Under the pieces are notes generated by a model, which was not told the origin of the DNA, ran no database searches, and saw only the letters and a list, made by a program, of their open reading frames with translations. This document shows positions 1 to 8,051 of a DNA stretch of 64,000 nt, one piece after another. Positions within the stretch are counted from its first letter, which is position 1, and each line of letters starts with the position of its first letter. A program made the position numbers and the translations under genes. Location: contig NZ_JBDOIO010000003.1 in the NCBI RefSeq assembly GCF_039831995.1, positions 1,984,001 through 2,048,000 on the forward strand, in the 5' to 3' direction. The stretch comes from Paenibacillus pabuli (GTDB lineage Bacteria; Bacillota; Bacilli; Paenibacillales; Paenibacillaceae).

Positions 1-271
1 TATAACATAAATTACACCTTCCATCATATATCTATTAATCGGAAATCTGAAATTTGTTACACGAAACTGCGATTTCTGTGTAGCATTTGGCTATAATGGT
101 GCTATAATAATTAATTATACAAAATCGCGACTTTAGGACAAATCAACGCATAGAGTTTAACACAGTGTAGCGTTGCAGAACCGAAGGATTCATGTGCATC
201 TTTATTCGTATGCTTTTCCAAAACAAAATTCAACTATTTAAAAAAGCGCTTTATCTCAAAGGAGGATCTTC

Positions 272-1891
272 ATGTCAAAGGCCATTTCCATCTTCGATAC
301 GACTTTACGTGACGGCACACAAGGGGAGGGTGTCAGTTTATCGGCAGATGACAAGCTTAAAATTGCCAAGAAACTCGACGACCTGGGTGCTCATTATATT
401 GAAGGCGGAATTCCGGGCAGCAACACCAAGGACATTGAGTTTTTCAAAAGAGTAAAAGAATTGAATCTCAATGCCAAGGTCGTTGCTTTTGGCAGCACAC
501 GTCGCAAAGGAAGCATTGCCAGCGAAGACGCCAATTTGAAGCGGATGATCGAATCCGGTGCACAGGCAGCAACATTGGTCGGTAAATCATGGGATTTCCA
601 CGTTCATACCGCCTTGCAAACCACTTTGGAAGAGAATCTATCCATGATCTATGATTCGATTGCTTATTTGAAGCAGAATGGAATGGAAGTTATTTTTGAT
701 GCCGAGCACTTCTTCGACGGATTCAAGCATAATCCGGAGTATGCTCAAGCGGTGTTAACGAAAGCTCATGAAGCTGGTGCAGACTGGCTTGTCATGTGTG
801 ATACCAATGGCGGAACCATGCCGCACGAAGTGTACGAGATTGTGTCCAGACTCTCTGGAATTCTCCCTCATGCTCATCTCGGAATTCATACACATAATGA
901 CTGTGAACTGGCTGTTGCCAATACGCTTAGCGCTGTACAAGCTGGTGCCAGACAGGTTCAAGGCACGATGAATGGTTATGGAGAACGATGCGGCAATGCC
1001 AATCTAGCCTCCATTATCCCGAACCTGCAGCTCAAGCTTGGATATGAATGTGTGTCCGAAGATTCGATGAGACAGCTTACGAACGTAGCCCGCTATGTTA
1101 GCGAGATTGCTAATGTGAACATGCCGATTAACCAACCTTATGTTGGTAATGCAGCCTTCGCACATAAAGGCGGCATTCACGTCTCTGCCATTCTGCGCGA
1201 TTCCCGCACCTACGAACATATCGTGCCTGAACTTGTCGGAAACAAACAGCGTGTACTTGTCTCCGAGTTGGCTGGACAGAGCAACATCGTCTCTAAAGCA
1301 CAGGAGCTTGGACTGGAGTTCGATCCAAGCAGCGCCAATTCACGCCAGATCATTGAAAAAATCAAAGATCTGGAGCATCAAGGTTATCAGTTTGAAGGCG
1401 CAGATGCCTCTCTTGAGCTGCTCATTCGTGAAGCGAACGGAGATATGAAGGAACTATTCACTTTTGAATCATTCAAAATGCTTGTGGAAAAAACAGCCGG
1501 CAAGTCCGTTGTCTCCGAAGCATTCGTGAAGCTCAATGTGGGTGGAACAAGCGTCTATACAGCTGCGGAGGGCAACGGTCCGGTCAATGCGCTTGATAAT
1601 GCTCTTCGGAAAGCACTTGTCCAATACTTCCCTTCACTCGCCAACATGCACCTCTCTGACTATAAAGTTCGTGTACTTGACGAGAAGGATGCCACAGCAG
1701 CCAAAGTACGTGTTCTAATTGAATCGAAGAATACGGAAAATACATGGAATACGGTCGGCGTTTCTGAAAACGTCATTGAAGCGAGCTGGGAAGCCCTTGT
1801 TCACAGTTTCCGTTATGCCCTGCTTCAGGAAAAATTACAGGATGAGCCGAATGTAGTTCACACAGCCATTCATGGATTAAGCAACCATTAA
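272..1891 (+). CDS. cimA: (R)-citramalate synthase
   Basis: Condenses pyruvate with acetyl-CoA to (R)-citramalate, opening the threonine-independent route to 2-oxobutyrate and isoleucine; cytosolic. The 539-residue protein has the HMGL/LeuA-type barrel with the FDTTLRDG metal/substrate motif at residues 8-15 and the HTHND metal motif near 206-211, then a C-terminal LeuA-type dimer/allosteric domain from about residue 390. The length and the TQGEGVSLS continuation fit the CimA subgroup (TIGR00977) better than 2-isopropylmalate synthase or homocitrate synthase. The ATG follows AAAGGAGG at good spacing. It stands alone, with no other ilv/leu gene in view. A shared bidirectional terminator closes it. 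Product feedback by isoleucine is known for the family, not visible here. Confidence 0.9.
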   Translation: MSKAISIFDTTLRDGTQGEGVSLSADDKLKIAKKLDDLGAHYIEGGIPGSNTKDIEFFKRVKELNLNAKVVAFGSTRRKGSIASEDANLKRMIESGAQAATLVGKSWDFHVHTALQTTLEENLSMIYDSIAYLKQNGMEVIFDAEHFFDGFKHNPEYAQAVLTKAHEAGADWLVMCDTNGGTMPHEVYEIVSRLSGILPHAHLGIHTHNDCELAVANTLSAVQAGARQVQGTMNGYGERCGNANLASIIPNLQLKLGYECVSEDSMRQLTNVARYVSEIANVNMPINQPYVGNAAFAHKGGIHVSAILRDSRTYEHIVPELVGNKQRVLVSELAGQSNIVSKAQELGLEFDPSSANSRQIIEKIKDLEHQGYQFEGADASLELLIREANGDMKELFTFESFKMLVEKTAGKSVVSEAFVKLNVGGTSVYTAAEGNGPVNALDNALRKALVQYFPSLANMHLSDYKVRVLDEKDATAAKVRVLIESKNTENTWNTVGVSENVIEASWEALVHSFRYALLQEKLQDEPNVVHTAIHGLSNH

Positions 1892-1915
1892 CGCTTATTT
1901 CCCGGAAAATAAATG

Positions 1916-1952
1916 AAGCGCCTGTCTCCAAAATGAATTGGGACAGGCGCTT
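1916..1952. terminator. Bidirectional Rho-independent terminator between cimA and the ResA-like gene
   Basis: Perfect 11-bp inverted repeat AAGCGCCTGTC / GACAGGCGCTT with a short loop between two convergent genes; T-rich on the plus side. Confidence 0.85.
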
Positions 1953-1965
1953 ATTGTTTGATTTA

Positions 1966-2514
1966 CTAGTTGATAACTTTCTTAATTTTACGTTCCAATT
2001 CTTTTTCAGGCAAAATGCCGAGTATAACTTCCTGGATCACACCATTTTTGTCAATCAGCACATTGGTGGGAAAAGCAACACCATTGTATTTTGCATATGC
2101 CTTCCCGTCTTCATCAAGCAAAATAGGGAACGTCAGTTTGTATTCCTCTACAAAAGCTTTAGCATCCTTCAGCTTATCGTAAGGCGTCACATTGACCCCA
2201 TACATATCCAATTTATCTTTGTACTTGGCCGCCAAGGTATTAAGTGCAGGCGCCTCCTCCTTGCAGGGTTCACACCAGGAAGCCCAGAAGCTGACAAATA
2301 CAGCTTTTTCCTTCGCCCCTCCTGCGGTATATGTTTTTCCATCCATGCCTTTCAGGGAAAATCCCGGAGCCAGCAATCCCGCTCTTGGTCCCGTTTCTGT
2401 TGGAAGAGGCTCTTCTTGTTTAAACACTGCAGCGATTCCATTATCCGCATTTTGAGCCAGTGCAATTCCAATCAGCAATACAACACCAAGCAGTATGTAT
2501 ATATTCCGTTTCAT
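1966..2514 (-). CDS. Membrane-anchored thiol-disulfide oxidoreductase (ResA/TlpA family)
   Basis: Thioredoxin-fold protein of 182 residues, probably reducing disulfides outside the membrane, as ResA does for apocytochrome c. An uncleaved N-terminal anchor occupies about residues 5-20; the active site is WCEPC with Cys81 and Cys84, followed by the AhpC/TSA-like VNVTPYD segment and a cis-proline region AFPTNVLID. The ATG is preceded by AAGAAGGTGG. No ccs/res cytochrome maturation genes are next to it, so the substrate is open; a general extracytoplasmic thioredoxin (StoA-like) is equally possible. Confidence 0.85.
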   Translation of the reverse strand: MKRNIYILLGVVLLIGIALAQNADNGIAAVFKQEEPLPTETGPRAGLLAPGFSLKGMDGKTYTAGGAKEKAVFVSFWASWCEPCKEEAPALNTLAAKYKDKLDMYGVNVTPYDKLKDAKAFVEEYKLTFPILLDEDGKAYAKYNGVAFPTNVLIDKNGVIQEVILGILPEKELERKIKKVIN

Positions 2515-2577
2515 GGCTAGCCACCTTCTTATAGAATCAGCATTTCAGTAAGACTTCATTGCCTTCGTTTCATTACC

Positions 2578-2593
2578 AGTGGTTCTAACCACT
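2578..2593. promoter_or_regulatory. Small palindrome upstream of the ResA-like gene
   Basis: Inverted repeat AGTGGTT-CT-AACCACT, 64 bp upstream of the ResA-like start. It could be an operator or chance; nothing else is seen in the 240-bp gap except a short CCTGC/GCAGG hairpin just before the JAMM gene. Confidence 0.25.
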
Positions 2594-2756
2594 TGATTAC
2601 GAATGCGCATGGGATATCACTTCGTACCTTGTTGCAAAATACTCTCTTTAATATTGTACCCTTTTCCTTTAAAATTTTACAATCAGGGATATACAAATCC
2701 AAACAAAAAAGGACCCCTGCCTAAGCAGGAGCCAAAGAGAGAGGGGTGAATACAAA

Positions 2757-3248
2757 ATGGCAGCACTTCATGGACAGCAAAACACGTTCTTCATCTCTTC
2801 TTCCATAGAGCAAGAAATGTCGAAACACATGTATAATTCGCTGCCGCAGGAAGCCTGCGGGGTTGTGCTGGGTGAAGCTGCAGCGGGCGGCATACGAATC
2901 AGTCGGTTTCAGCCAATTCGCAACGTTGCGCCTAACCCGCTGCATCACTTCAGCCTGGATGAAGCGGAATGGATTCGTTGCATATTTAACGAGTCTCAGC
3001 TCATCGGCATCTTCCACTCGCATCCGCATACCAATCCAGTACCGTCCGATCAGGATCTCATTGCCCTTCCAGCTTACGCCGGATTAATCCAGGTGTACCT
3101 GATCGGCACTCCTGATTGGACAAGCGGATCCGAACCGCAAATGCATTTGAATGGTTATCAAATCCAGGCCAATATTGTTGATGACCCCAGCAAGGAAAAT
3201 CAGCAAAAGTGCTATAACCTTCAGCCAGCACAATTACGCATGACTTAA
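2757..3248 (+). CDS. JAMM/MPN-domain zinc metallopeptidase (M67 family)
   Basis: Predicted zinc isopeptidase-like hydrolase of 163 residues. The complete JAMM signature is present: Glu32 in PQEACGVVLGE, then HxHPx6Sx2D with His87, His89, Ser97 and Asp100. Bacterial family members (Mec type) release amino acids or cysteine from ubiquitin-like sulfur carriers ThiS/MoaD/CysO, but none of those partners lies nearby, so the substrate is unknown. The start is supported by GAGAGAGGGGTG nine bases upstream. The last 15 bp overlap the end of the convergent exonuclease gene. Confidence 0.8.
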   Translation: MAALHGQQNTFFISSSIEQEMSKHMYNSLPQEACGVVLGEAAAGGIRISRFQPIRNVAPNPLHHFSLDEAEWIRCIFNESQLIGIFHSHPHTNPVPSDQDLIALPAYAGLIQVYLIGTPDWTSGSEPQMHLNGYQIQANIVDDPSKENQQKCYNLQPAQLRMT

Positions 3249-3971
3249 GTGGGTATACAAGTCACCCAATGTTTCGATATTTTTACGCGTCATATCCTCC
3301 AAATAACATGACCACAGCTGCGCGGTCATCTTGGCATCTTCCAATGCATGATGGCGTCCATAGATCGGAATCCCTCTTGATTCCAGCAGTTCATCGAGAC
3401 CATACCCCGGTCTTCCCGGCTCCAGCCAGCGAGCCAGCATCATGGTGTCGATCAGCCGATGTGTCAGCCGAACCTTGGAGGTGCGCCAAAGTGCTGCATT
3501 CAGAAAAGCCCGGTCATGCGCACTTGCATGCGCAACCAGCACGCTTCCTCCAACAAAAGACATGAAATCATGCAAACCCTCAAGGAGTGAGGGTGCATCA
3601 ACGGTCATTTGCTGTGTAATGCCTGTAAGTTCGGTAATATGCTCAGGTACCGCAGCCTTCGATTGAACAAGTGTATAAAACTGCTCTCCTTCCAGCACTA
3701 CACCACCACTGATGCGCACAGCGCCAAATGATAGGATCTCATCTCCATGCTGCGGAGCAAAGCCTGTCGTTTCCAGATCGAAAACAACAGCATCCAATTC
3801 ATTCAGCGGCGTATGAAGAACTTCCGGTCTGCGCTGCTCCCTCATCATTGAGCGGATGAACGCCATGTGTTGCGCCGTTGGGGCCCCCATTATGGAAGCG
3901 ATGGCAGAAGGAACCCCTCCCTGACGCAGCGAATTCCAAAATCCAGTATTGCCCCTTGCCGGCTCTCTCAT
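3234..3971 (-). CDS. DnaQ-like DEDD 3'-5' exonuclease
   Basis: Exonuclease of the RNase T/DnaQ superfamily, 245 residues, with an uncharacterised N-terminal 55 residues. Visible motifs: ExoI FDLETTG with Asp65 and Glu67; ExoII around VLVAHASAHDRAFL; ExoIII HHALEDAKMTAQLW giving the HxxxD of the DEDDh subtype. It begins inside the stop codon of the upstream nucleotidyltransferase gene (ATGA), so the two are translationally coupled and likely act together. It is too short for a polymerase; it may trim RNA or DNA ends, or reverse nucleotidylation by its partner (inference). Confidence 0.85.
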   Translation of the reverse strand: MREPARGNTGFWNSLRQGGVPSAIASIMGAPTAQHMAFIRSMMREQRRPEVLHTPLNELDAVVFDLETTGFAPQHGDEILSFGAVRISGGVVLEGEQFYTLVQSKAAVPEHITELTGITQQMTVDAPSLLEGLHDFMSFVGGSVLVAHASAHDRAFLNAALWRTSKVRLTHRLIDTMMLARWLEPGRPGYGLDELLESRGIPIYGRHHALEDAKMTAQLWSCYLEDMTRKNIETLGDLYTHLSHA

Positions 3972-5056
3972 GGACGTCTCCTTTCTGCAAAACGTAATTG
4001 TCTTTGCAGTGCACGGTGCACGCGTCGCACCTGTCCTAATGTATCCTTCAGTTCATAATGCATCTGTTTTTGCTTCATTTGTTTCTCATCCAGAAAACCA
4101 CTGCTCTGCTGCAGCCCACCTCTAATAACTACAGGTGTACTGCGTCTAAACTTCAGTGCAATCATGAAAGCACGCCCTGCCGCATCAAGTAACGTAAGGG
4201 GAACCGCTTCAAGGGACACCAATCTCTGGATTCGCTTGAGCGTAGATGTTTCCTTGATGCCATGCTGCAGTGCCAGGAAACGCGCACTGTTTACCAGTGG
4301 GATATATAAGCCATATTTGACATCGAATCCGCCAGCATGTTCACCAAACCGTTCCGTGACCACCTGGCCGAGAATATTAAGGGTTGCCTTGTGTTTAACG
4401 GTATTACGCAGTACAGCATCAGACAGCTCGGGAACGGCTCTGAAGCCATCATAGAACGCAGTAGTCCATTCCTCCGCCAGACTTTTATCCCCTGCCACAA
4501 AACGCATATCCGAAGCAATGATCAAATTTCGCACGGGTTCCCATGCCAGATCCGACCTCCACGCCTTGAGCTGCTCCTTCCAGGATTCCAATGTTTTACG
4601 CCATAACAGCTCGGAACACATTACTTTCCCTTCACATTTGGCATAACCTAATTCTTCAAGCATATCAGCCATTCGTCGTCCGAGTTCGGCAAAATATTCT
4701 TCTTTCCCCTCGTGCGGGGTATCGCTGATAATCATGCCGTTGTCCTGATCGCTCCATAATGTAGCTTCTTCCCTGCCGGAACTGCCAAATACGATAAAGG
4801 CATAGGGGACGGGAGGCCGGCCGAAGCCTTCCTCTACCATCCCCTGGATGCATAACTCTACTGCTTTCCGGTATATCCGGTCATGCAGTTCATTTACCGT
4901 CTGGTACCACTCGATCGGCGACAAGGAAGCGGACAACAATTCCTGGAGCTCATTCTGCAAAACTACACGTGCCTGGCGCAGCTCCTCGGAAGAAGCGGCA
5001 CCATCGATCCCCTGATAGGACCAAGAATGGTTTATAAACGGGATAGGTTCCATCAT
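3968..5056 (-). CDS. DUF294-family nucleotidyltransferase
   Basis: Protein of 362 residues with the GlnD-type nucleotidyltransferase core: FGSSGREEATLWSDQD at about residues 90-105 carries the GS and two-Asp metal motif. It also has the DUF294 C-terminal helical domain (residues ~190-340). Related proteins often carry CBS/cNMP domains, absent here. The start is ATG-ATG behind AAGGAGG. It is the first gene of a two-gene unit with the DEDD exonuclease, with which it shares an ATGA overlap. Substrate is not known; protein or tRNA-like nucleotidylation are options from the family, not from this sequence. Confidence 0.8.
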   Translation of the reverse strand: MMEPIPFINHSWSYQGIDGAASSEELRQARVVLQNELQELLSASLSPIEWYQTVNELHDRIYRKAVELCIQGMVEEGFGRPPVPYAFIVFGSSGREEATLWSDQDNGMIISDTPHEGKEEYFAELGRRMADMLEELGYAKCEGKVMCSELLWRKTLESWKEQLKAWRSDLAWEPVRNLIIASDMRFVAGDKSLAEEWTTAFYDGFRAVPELSDAVLRNTVKHKATLNILGQVVTERFGEHAGGFDVKYGLYIPLVNSARFLALQHGIKETSTLKRIQRLVSLEAVPLTLLDAAGRAFMIALKFRRSTPVVIRGGLQQSSGFLDEKQMKQKQMHYELKDTLGQVRRVHRALQRQLRFAERRRP

Positions 5057-5095
5057 GTCCAGCCTCCTTGAAGCGTGATTCAGTCATCATTCACC

Positions 5096-6499
5096 TTAGG
5101 AGCTGAACGTACCGCCTCCATTGGATTTACCTTCAATACTTTTCATTTGCTCAGGGTACCCGTAAGTACCGTGCTCACTAAGATCCAAACCCATGGTTTC
5201 CTCTTCTTCTGTTACACGGATACCCATGATGGCTTTCATTCCACCTAGGATAATGAAGGAAACAACCAGCACGAAGGCGAATGCGCCAACCAGACCCAAG
5301 AGTTGAACACCCAGCTGGTGGAATCCACCGCCGTAGAACAGACCCGCTTGACCTACACCTGCATTTTCAGCAAGCTCCGGAGTTGCGAACAACCCTGTGG
5401 AAATTGCTCCCCACATACCAGCGATACCATGGACGGAGAAAGCGTAAATTGGATCGTCAATCCCTTTGCGATCAAAGTATTGAGCGGTGAAGAATGTGAT
5501 AATACCTGCCAATGCACCGATAACCAGAGCTGCCCATGGCTCTACAAAGGCACAAGCACCTGTAATGGCAACGAGTGCTGCAAGCACACCGTTCAGCATG
5601 CTAGGAATATCGGATTTGCCAAGAACAGCCCAAGAGATCAACAGTGCAGCAACCCCACCGGCTGCAGCGGCAACGTTTGTAGTCAACGCAACATAACCGA
5701 AGAATCCATCGCCCATAGCAGACAATGTGCTACCTGGGTTGAATCCGAACCAACCAATCCACAGGATGATAACCCCGAGAACAGAGTACACTTGGTTGTG
5801 ACCTGGAATGATGTTAGGTTTTCCGTCTTTGTTGTATTTACCGATACGCGGTTTCAACAGGATCGTAGCTACCAATGCAGCTGTTGCACCCGTCAAGTGA
5901 ACTACAGTCGAACCTGCGAAGTCTTGCATACCCAGCTCTGCGAGCCAGCCGCCGCCCCATACCCAGTGAGCAACAACCGGATACATGATAATGGTATAAA
6001 GTGTTCCAAAAACAATATATACGCTCATTTTTGCACGTTCAGCCATACCACCGCAGGCAATGGCCAGAGATACTGCAGCAAAAGCGAGGTGGAATACAAA
6101 TTTTATGGTAAGCGGAACATCGGAGAAGGCCAGTGATTCAAATGAAGCAGCCATTTGGTCACCACTCAGGAAGAATCCCGTTGTTCCAAAGAAGCTGTTA
6201 CCGTTACCGAAACCAAGACCGAAGCCGAGAGCCCAGAAAGCAATAACCGAAATGCCCAATGTCAGGATCGTTTTACCCGCAATATGTCCTGCATTCTTCA
6301 TTCGTGTTGAACCTGCTTCCAATAAAGCAAATCCCCCTTGCATCAAGAAAACCAGCACAACAGCCAAAAACGTAAAGGCTGAGTTCAGACCGGTTTGAAG
6401 TTCAATGTTAGTCGGCCCTTCCGCAGAAGCGAATGCGCTGACCGGGAAAGCCAGCAAAGTAAGTATTAATAACACCGAAACCAACCATTTCTTTCTCAT
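5096..6499 (-). CDS. amtB: Ammonium transporter (Amt family)
   Basis: Membrane ammonium channel of 467 residues with an N-terminal signal peptide (RKKWLVSVLLILTLL, likely cleaved after AFA) followed by about eleven membrane helices. Family signatures include the phenylalanine/histidine pore region (LAFAAVSLAIACGG), GATAALVATILL and DDPIYAFSVHGIAGMWG with a pore histidine. The longer GTG start at 6508 abuts the ribosome site; ATG 6499 is eight bases past GAGGGAG and is preferred. No glnK follows, which is unusual for amt genes. A GlnR/TnrA-type box sits between its promoter and start. Confidence 0.93.
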   Translation of the reverse strand: MRKKWLVSVLLILTLLAFPVSAFASAEGPTNIELQTGLNSAFTFLAVVLVFLMQGGFALLEAGSTRMKNAGHIAGKTILTLGISVIAFWALGFGLGFGNGNSFFGTTGFFLSGDQMAASFESLAFSDVPLTIKFVFHLAFAAVSLAIACGGMAERAKMSVYIVFGTLYTIIMYPVVAHWVWGGGWLAELGMQDFAGSTVVHLTGATAALVATILLKPRIGKYNKDGKPNIIPGHNQVYSVLGVIILWIGWFGFNPGSTLSAMGDGFFGYVALTTNVAAAAGGVAALLISWAVLGKSDIPSMLNGVLAALVAITGACAFVEPWAALVIGALAGIITFFTAQYFDRKGIDDPIYAFSVHGIAGMWGAISTGLFATPELAENAGVGQAGLFYGGGFHQLGVQLLGLVGAFAFVLVVSFIILGGMKAIMGIRVTEEEETMGLDLSEHGTYGYPEQMKSIEGKSNGGGTFSS

Positions 6500-6517
6500 G
6501 TACCCCACTCCCTCTTA

Positions 6518-6534
6518 TGTTAAGTTTCTTCACA
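6518..6534 (-). promoter_or_regulatory. GlnR/TnrA-type box in the amtB leader
   Basis: Read on the minus strand, TGTGAAGAAACTTAACA matches the published consensus TGTNAN7TNACA exactly. It lies about 15-31 nt downstream of the inferred amtB transcription start, a position from which GlnR represses. It overlaps a second inverted repeat, TTCAC-GATAT-GTGAA (6529-6543). Confidence 0.6.
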
Positions 6535-6555
6535 TATCGTGAAACTCTTAATGTC

Positions 6556-6585
6556 ATTATAAGCAGAAGACAGGAAAGTTGACAA
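6556..6585 (-). promoter_or_regulatory. Predicted amtB promoter
   Basis: Minus strand -35 TTGTCA (6580-6585), 18-bp spacer, -10 TATAAT (6556-6561); start expected near 6549. Confidence 0.55.
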
Positions 6586-6719
6586 GAGTATTTTAAACAA
6601 ATCCAAAAAATATTTCTGGGAATAAAGTCATGCGTCTTTTTCTTGCACTTAAGTACATATTCATGCTCTATGAGCACATAGATATAGAAGCACGGTTTAG
6701 GGTGAACAAAGCATAACGT

Positions 6720-6749
6720 TTGACTGTATGGTTAAAGATCATGTATCAT
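6720..6749 (+). promoter_or_regulatory. Predicted promoter of the MerR-zinc protease unit
   Basis: TTGACT (6720-6725), 18-bp spacer, TATCAT (6744-6749), about 90 bp before the MerR gene. The rest of the 336-bp amtB-merR gap holds the amtB control sites and no gene. Confidence 0.5.
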
Positions 6750-6835
6750 AACTATATAGTAAGAAAAGAATGGGGCGGAGTCTGTAAAGCCGCAGGTGGA
6801 ATCTACAATTCCCTACATTAGAACTTGCAAGCGAG

Positions 6836-7282
6836 GTGAATACCATTGGGGATATGAAACTGTTTCGGATTGGCGAACTTGCCAAGACCGCTGGTGTGAG
6901 TGAACGGACGATTGATTACTACACGAAGCTTGGTCTGATCGCTCCTGAAGAGCGGACAGAAAAAAACTATCGTCTCTATAGTAATGAAACTTTAACCAGA
7001 CTCGAACGTATTGTACAGATGAAACAAGAGAAATATAGTCTCGACGAGATCAAGCAATCTCTTGAGAAGTGGAGCCTGGTTAGTACAGAAGAGCAGGTTG
7101 CCAGTAAGCTGACAACGCTTGAACTCCATGTTCAGCAACTTGAGCGAGAGGTCAATGAACTCAAACCGCTGCTTGGCGAGATGAAACCTGTACAAGCACG
7201 TAAAATGATGGCAGGCCTACTCACGAAAAGTGCCGGTACGATGGAAGCTTTGAAAATCTTGCTTGAGAACACCATGATGTAG
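6836..7282 (+). CDS. MerR-family transcriptional regulator
   Basis: DNA-binding regulator of 148 residues: MerR winged helix in the first 75 residues (FRIGELAKTAGVSERTIDYYTKLGL, then the RLYSNETLTRLERI wing) and an antiparallel dimer coiled coil after residue 80. No cysteine or drug-binding domain follows, so the signal is unknown. The start is uncertain: GTG 6836 lies inside GCGAGGTG, whereas ATG 6854 is 15 bases beyond it. The zinc protease gene begins 28 bases downstream in the same direction, so both are probably one transcript. The family autoregulates from long-spacer promoters, and the promoter here has an 18-bp spacer. Confidence 0.88.
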   Translation: MNTIGDMKLFRIGELAKTAGVSERTIDYYTKLGLIAPEERTEKNYRLYSNETLTRLERIVQMKQEKYSLDEIKQSLEKWSLVSTEEQVASKLTTLELHVQQLEREVNELKPLLGEMKPVQARKMMAGLLTKSAGTMEALKILLENTMM

Positions 7283-7310
7283 CTTATTATTAGAAAGCGG
7301 AGGAATGAAT

Positions 7311-7991
7311 ATGAGTTTTAATAACGGTATGTTCGTTTTGATCATTATCGCCTTTTTGCTCTCCTTATGGGCGCAATTTCGCGTTAAAAGTACATTCAAC
7401 CGTTGGGCTGGCGTGCAAAACCTGAATGGCATGACCGGGTATGATGCAGCCCGTCATATGCTGGATGCCAACGGTCTACACGATGTTCCGATTGAACCCG
7501 TTCGCGGCGCTCTCTCAGACCACTACGATCCGATTAACCGGGTTGTACGATTGTCTGAACCTGTATATTATGAAAATTCGATATCAGCTGTTTCCGTAGC
7601 CTGTCACGAGGTCGGCCATGCGATACAGCACAAGGAAAGCTATCCGATGCTGGCACTTCGCCACCGGATCTTCCCGATTGTGAACTTCGCATCCGGACTT
7701 GCACCTTTTCTGTTGATTGCTGGTTTCATCTTCAACGCCATGAACCTTGTTGGTATCGGTATTATCTTCTTCTCCGTTACCGTTGCGTTCCAGCTCATCA
7801 CGCTGCCGGTAGAGTTTAATGCCAGCAATCGAGCACGTGAAATCATGGTTTCCGAAGGCTACATTCGCAATGAAGAAGAAAAAGGCGTAGCCAAGGTGCT
7901 GAACGCCGCAGCGTTAACGTACGTTGCCGCTGCACTGATCTCACTGCTTGAATTGATCCGTTACATTGGAATTTTTAACAGTCGCGACTAA
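7311..7991 (+). CDS. Membrane zinc metallopeptidase, YugP type
   Basis: Integral membrane protein of 226 residues with one N-terminal helix (FVLIIIAFLLSLWAQF), a cytoplasmic HExxH zinc site in VACHEVGHAIQH (near residue 98), two central helices, and a C-terminal helix. The EFNASNRA segment supplies the distal glutamate typical of the family (DUF2324/Zn_peptidase_2). Two ATGs six bases apart are possible; ATG 7311 is seven bases after GCGGAGG and is preferred over 7305. Co-directional with the MerR gene and closed by a strong terminator. Physiological substrates of YugP are not established. Confidence 0.85.
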   Translation: MSFNNGMFVLIIIAFLLSLWAQFRVKSTFNRWAGVQNLNGMTGYDAARHMLDANGLHDVPIEPVRGALSDHYDPINRVVRLSEPVYYENSISAVSVACHEVGHAIQHKESYPMLALRHRIFPIVNFASGLAPFLLIAGFIFNAMNLVGIGIIFFSVTVAFQLITLPVEFNASNRAREIMVSEGYIRNEEEKGVAKVLNAAALTYVAAALISLLELIRYIGIFNSRD

Positions 7992-8011
7992 ACCAAATAC
8001 AATAGAAACAA

Positions 8012-8051
8012 AAAACAATACCCCACCGTTACTCGGATGGGGTATTGTTTT
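8012..8051. terminator. Bidirectional terminator that contains the LysR stop codon
   Basis: Perfect 13-bp stem AAAACAATACCCC / GGGGTATTGTTTT, loop 14 nt. The LysR gene's last codons form one arm and its TAA lies in the loop. Confidence 0.88.

Noticed and set aside
40..60. CodY-like sequence upstream of cimA
   Set aside because: GGAAATCTGAAATTT keeps only about 9 of 15 positions of the CodY consensus, mostly one half; too weak.
92..108. Two TATAAT boxes upstream of cimA
   Set aside because: Both are perfect -10 hexamers but neither has a credible -35 at 16-18 bp, so no promoter was called; one of them may still be real.
144..175. Hairpin CAACGC/GCGTTG in the cimA leader
   Set aside because: Short stem with a 20-nt loop and no T-run or T-box features; a riboswitch or attenuator is not supported.
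5303..6136. 277-codon plus-strand frame opposite amtB
   Set aside because: Cys/Ser/Asn-rich antisense shadow of a strongly supported ammonium transporter.
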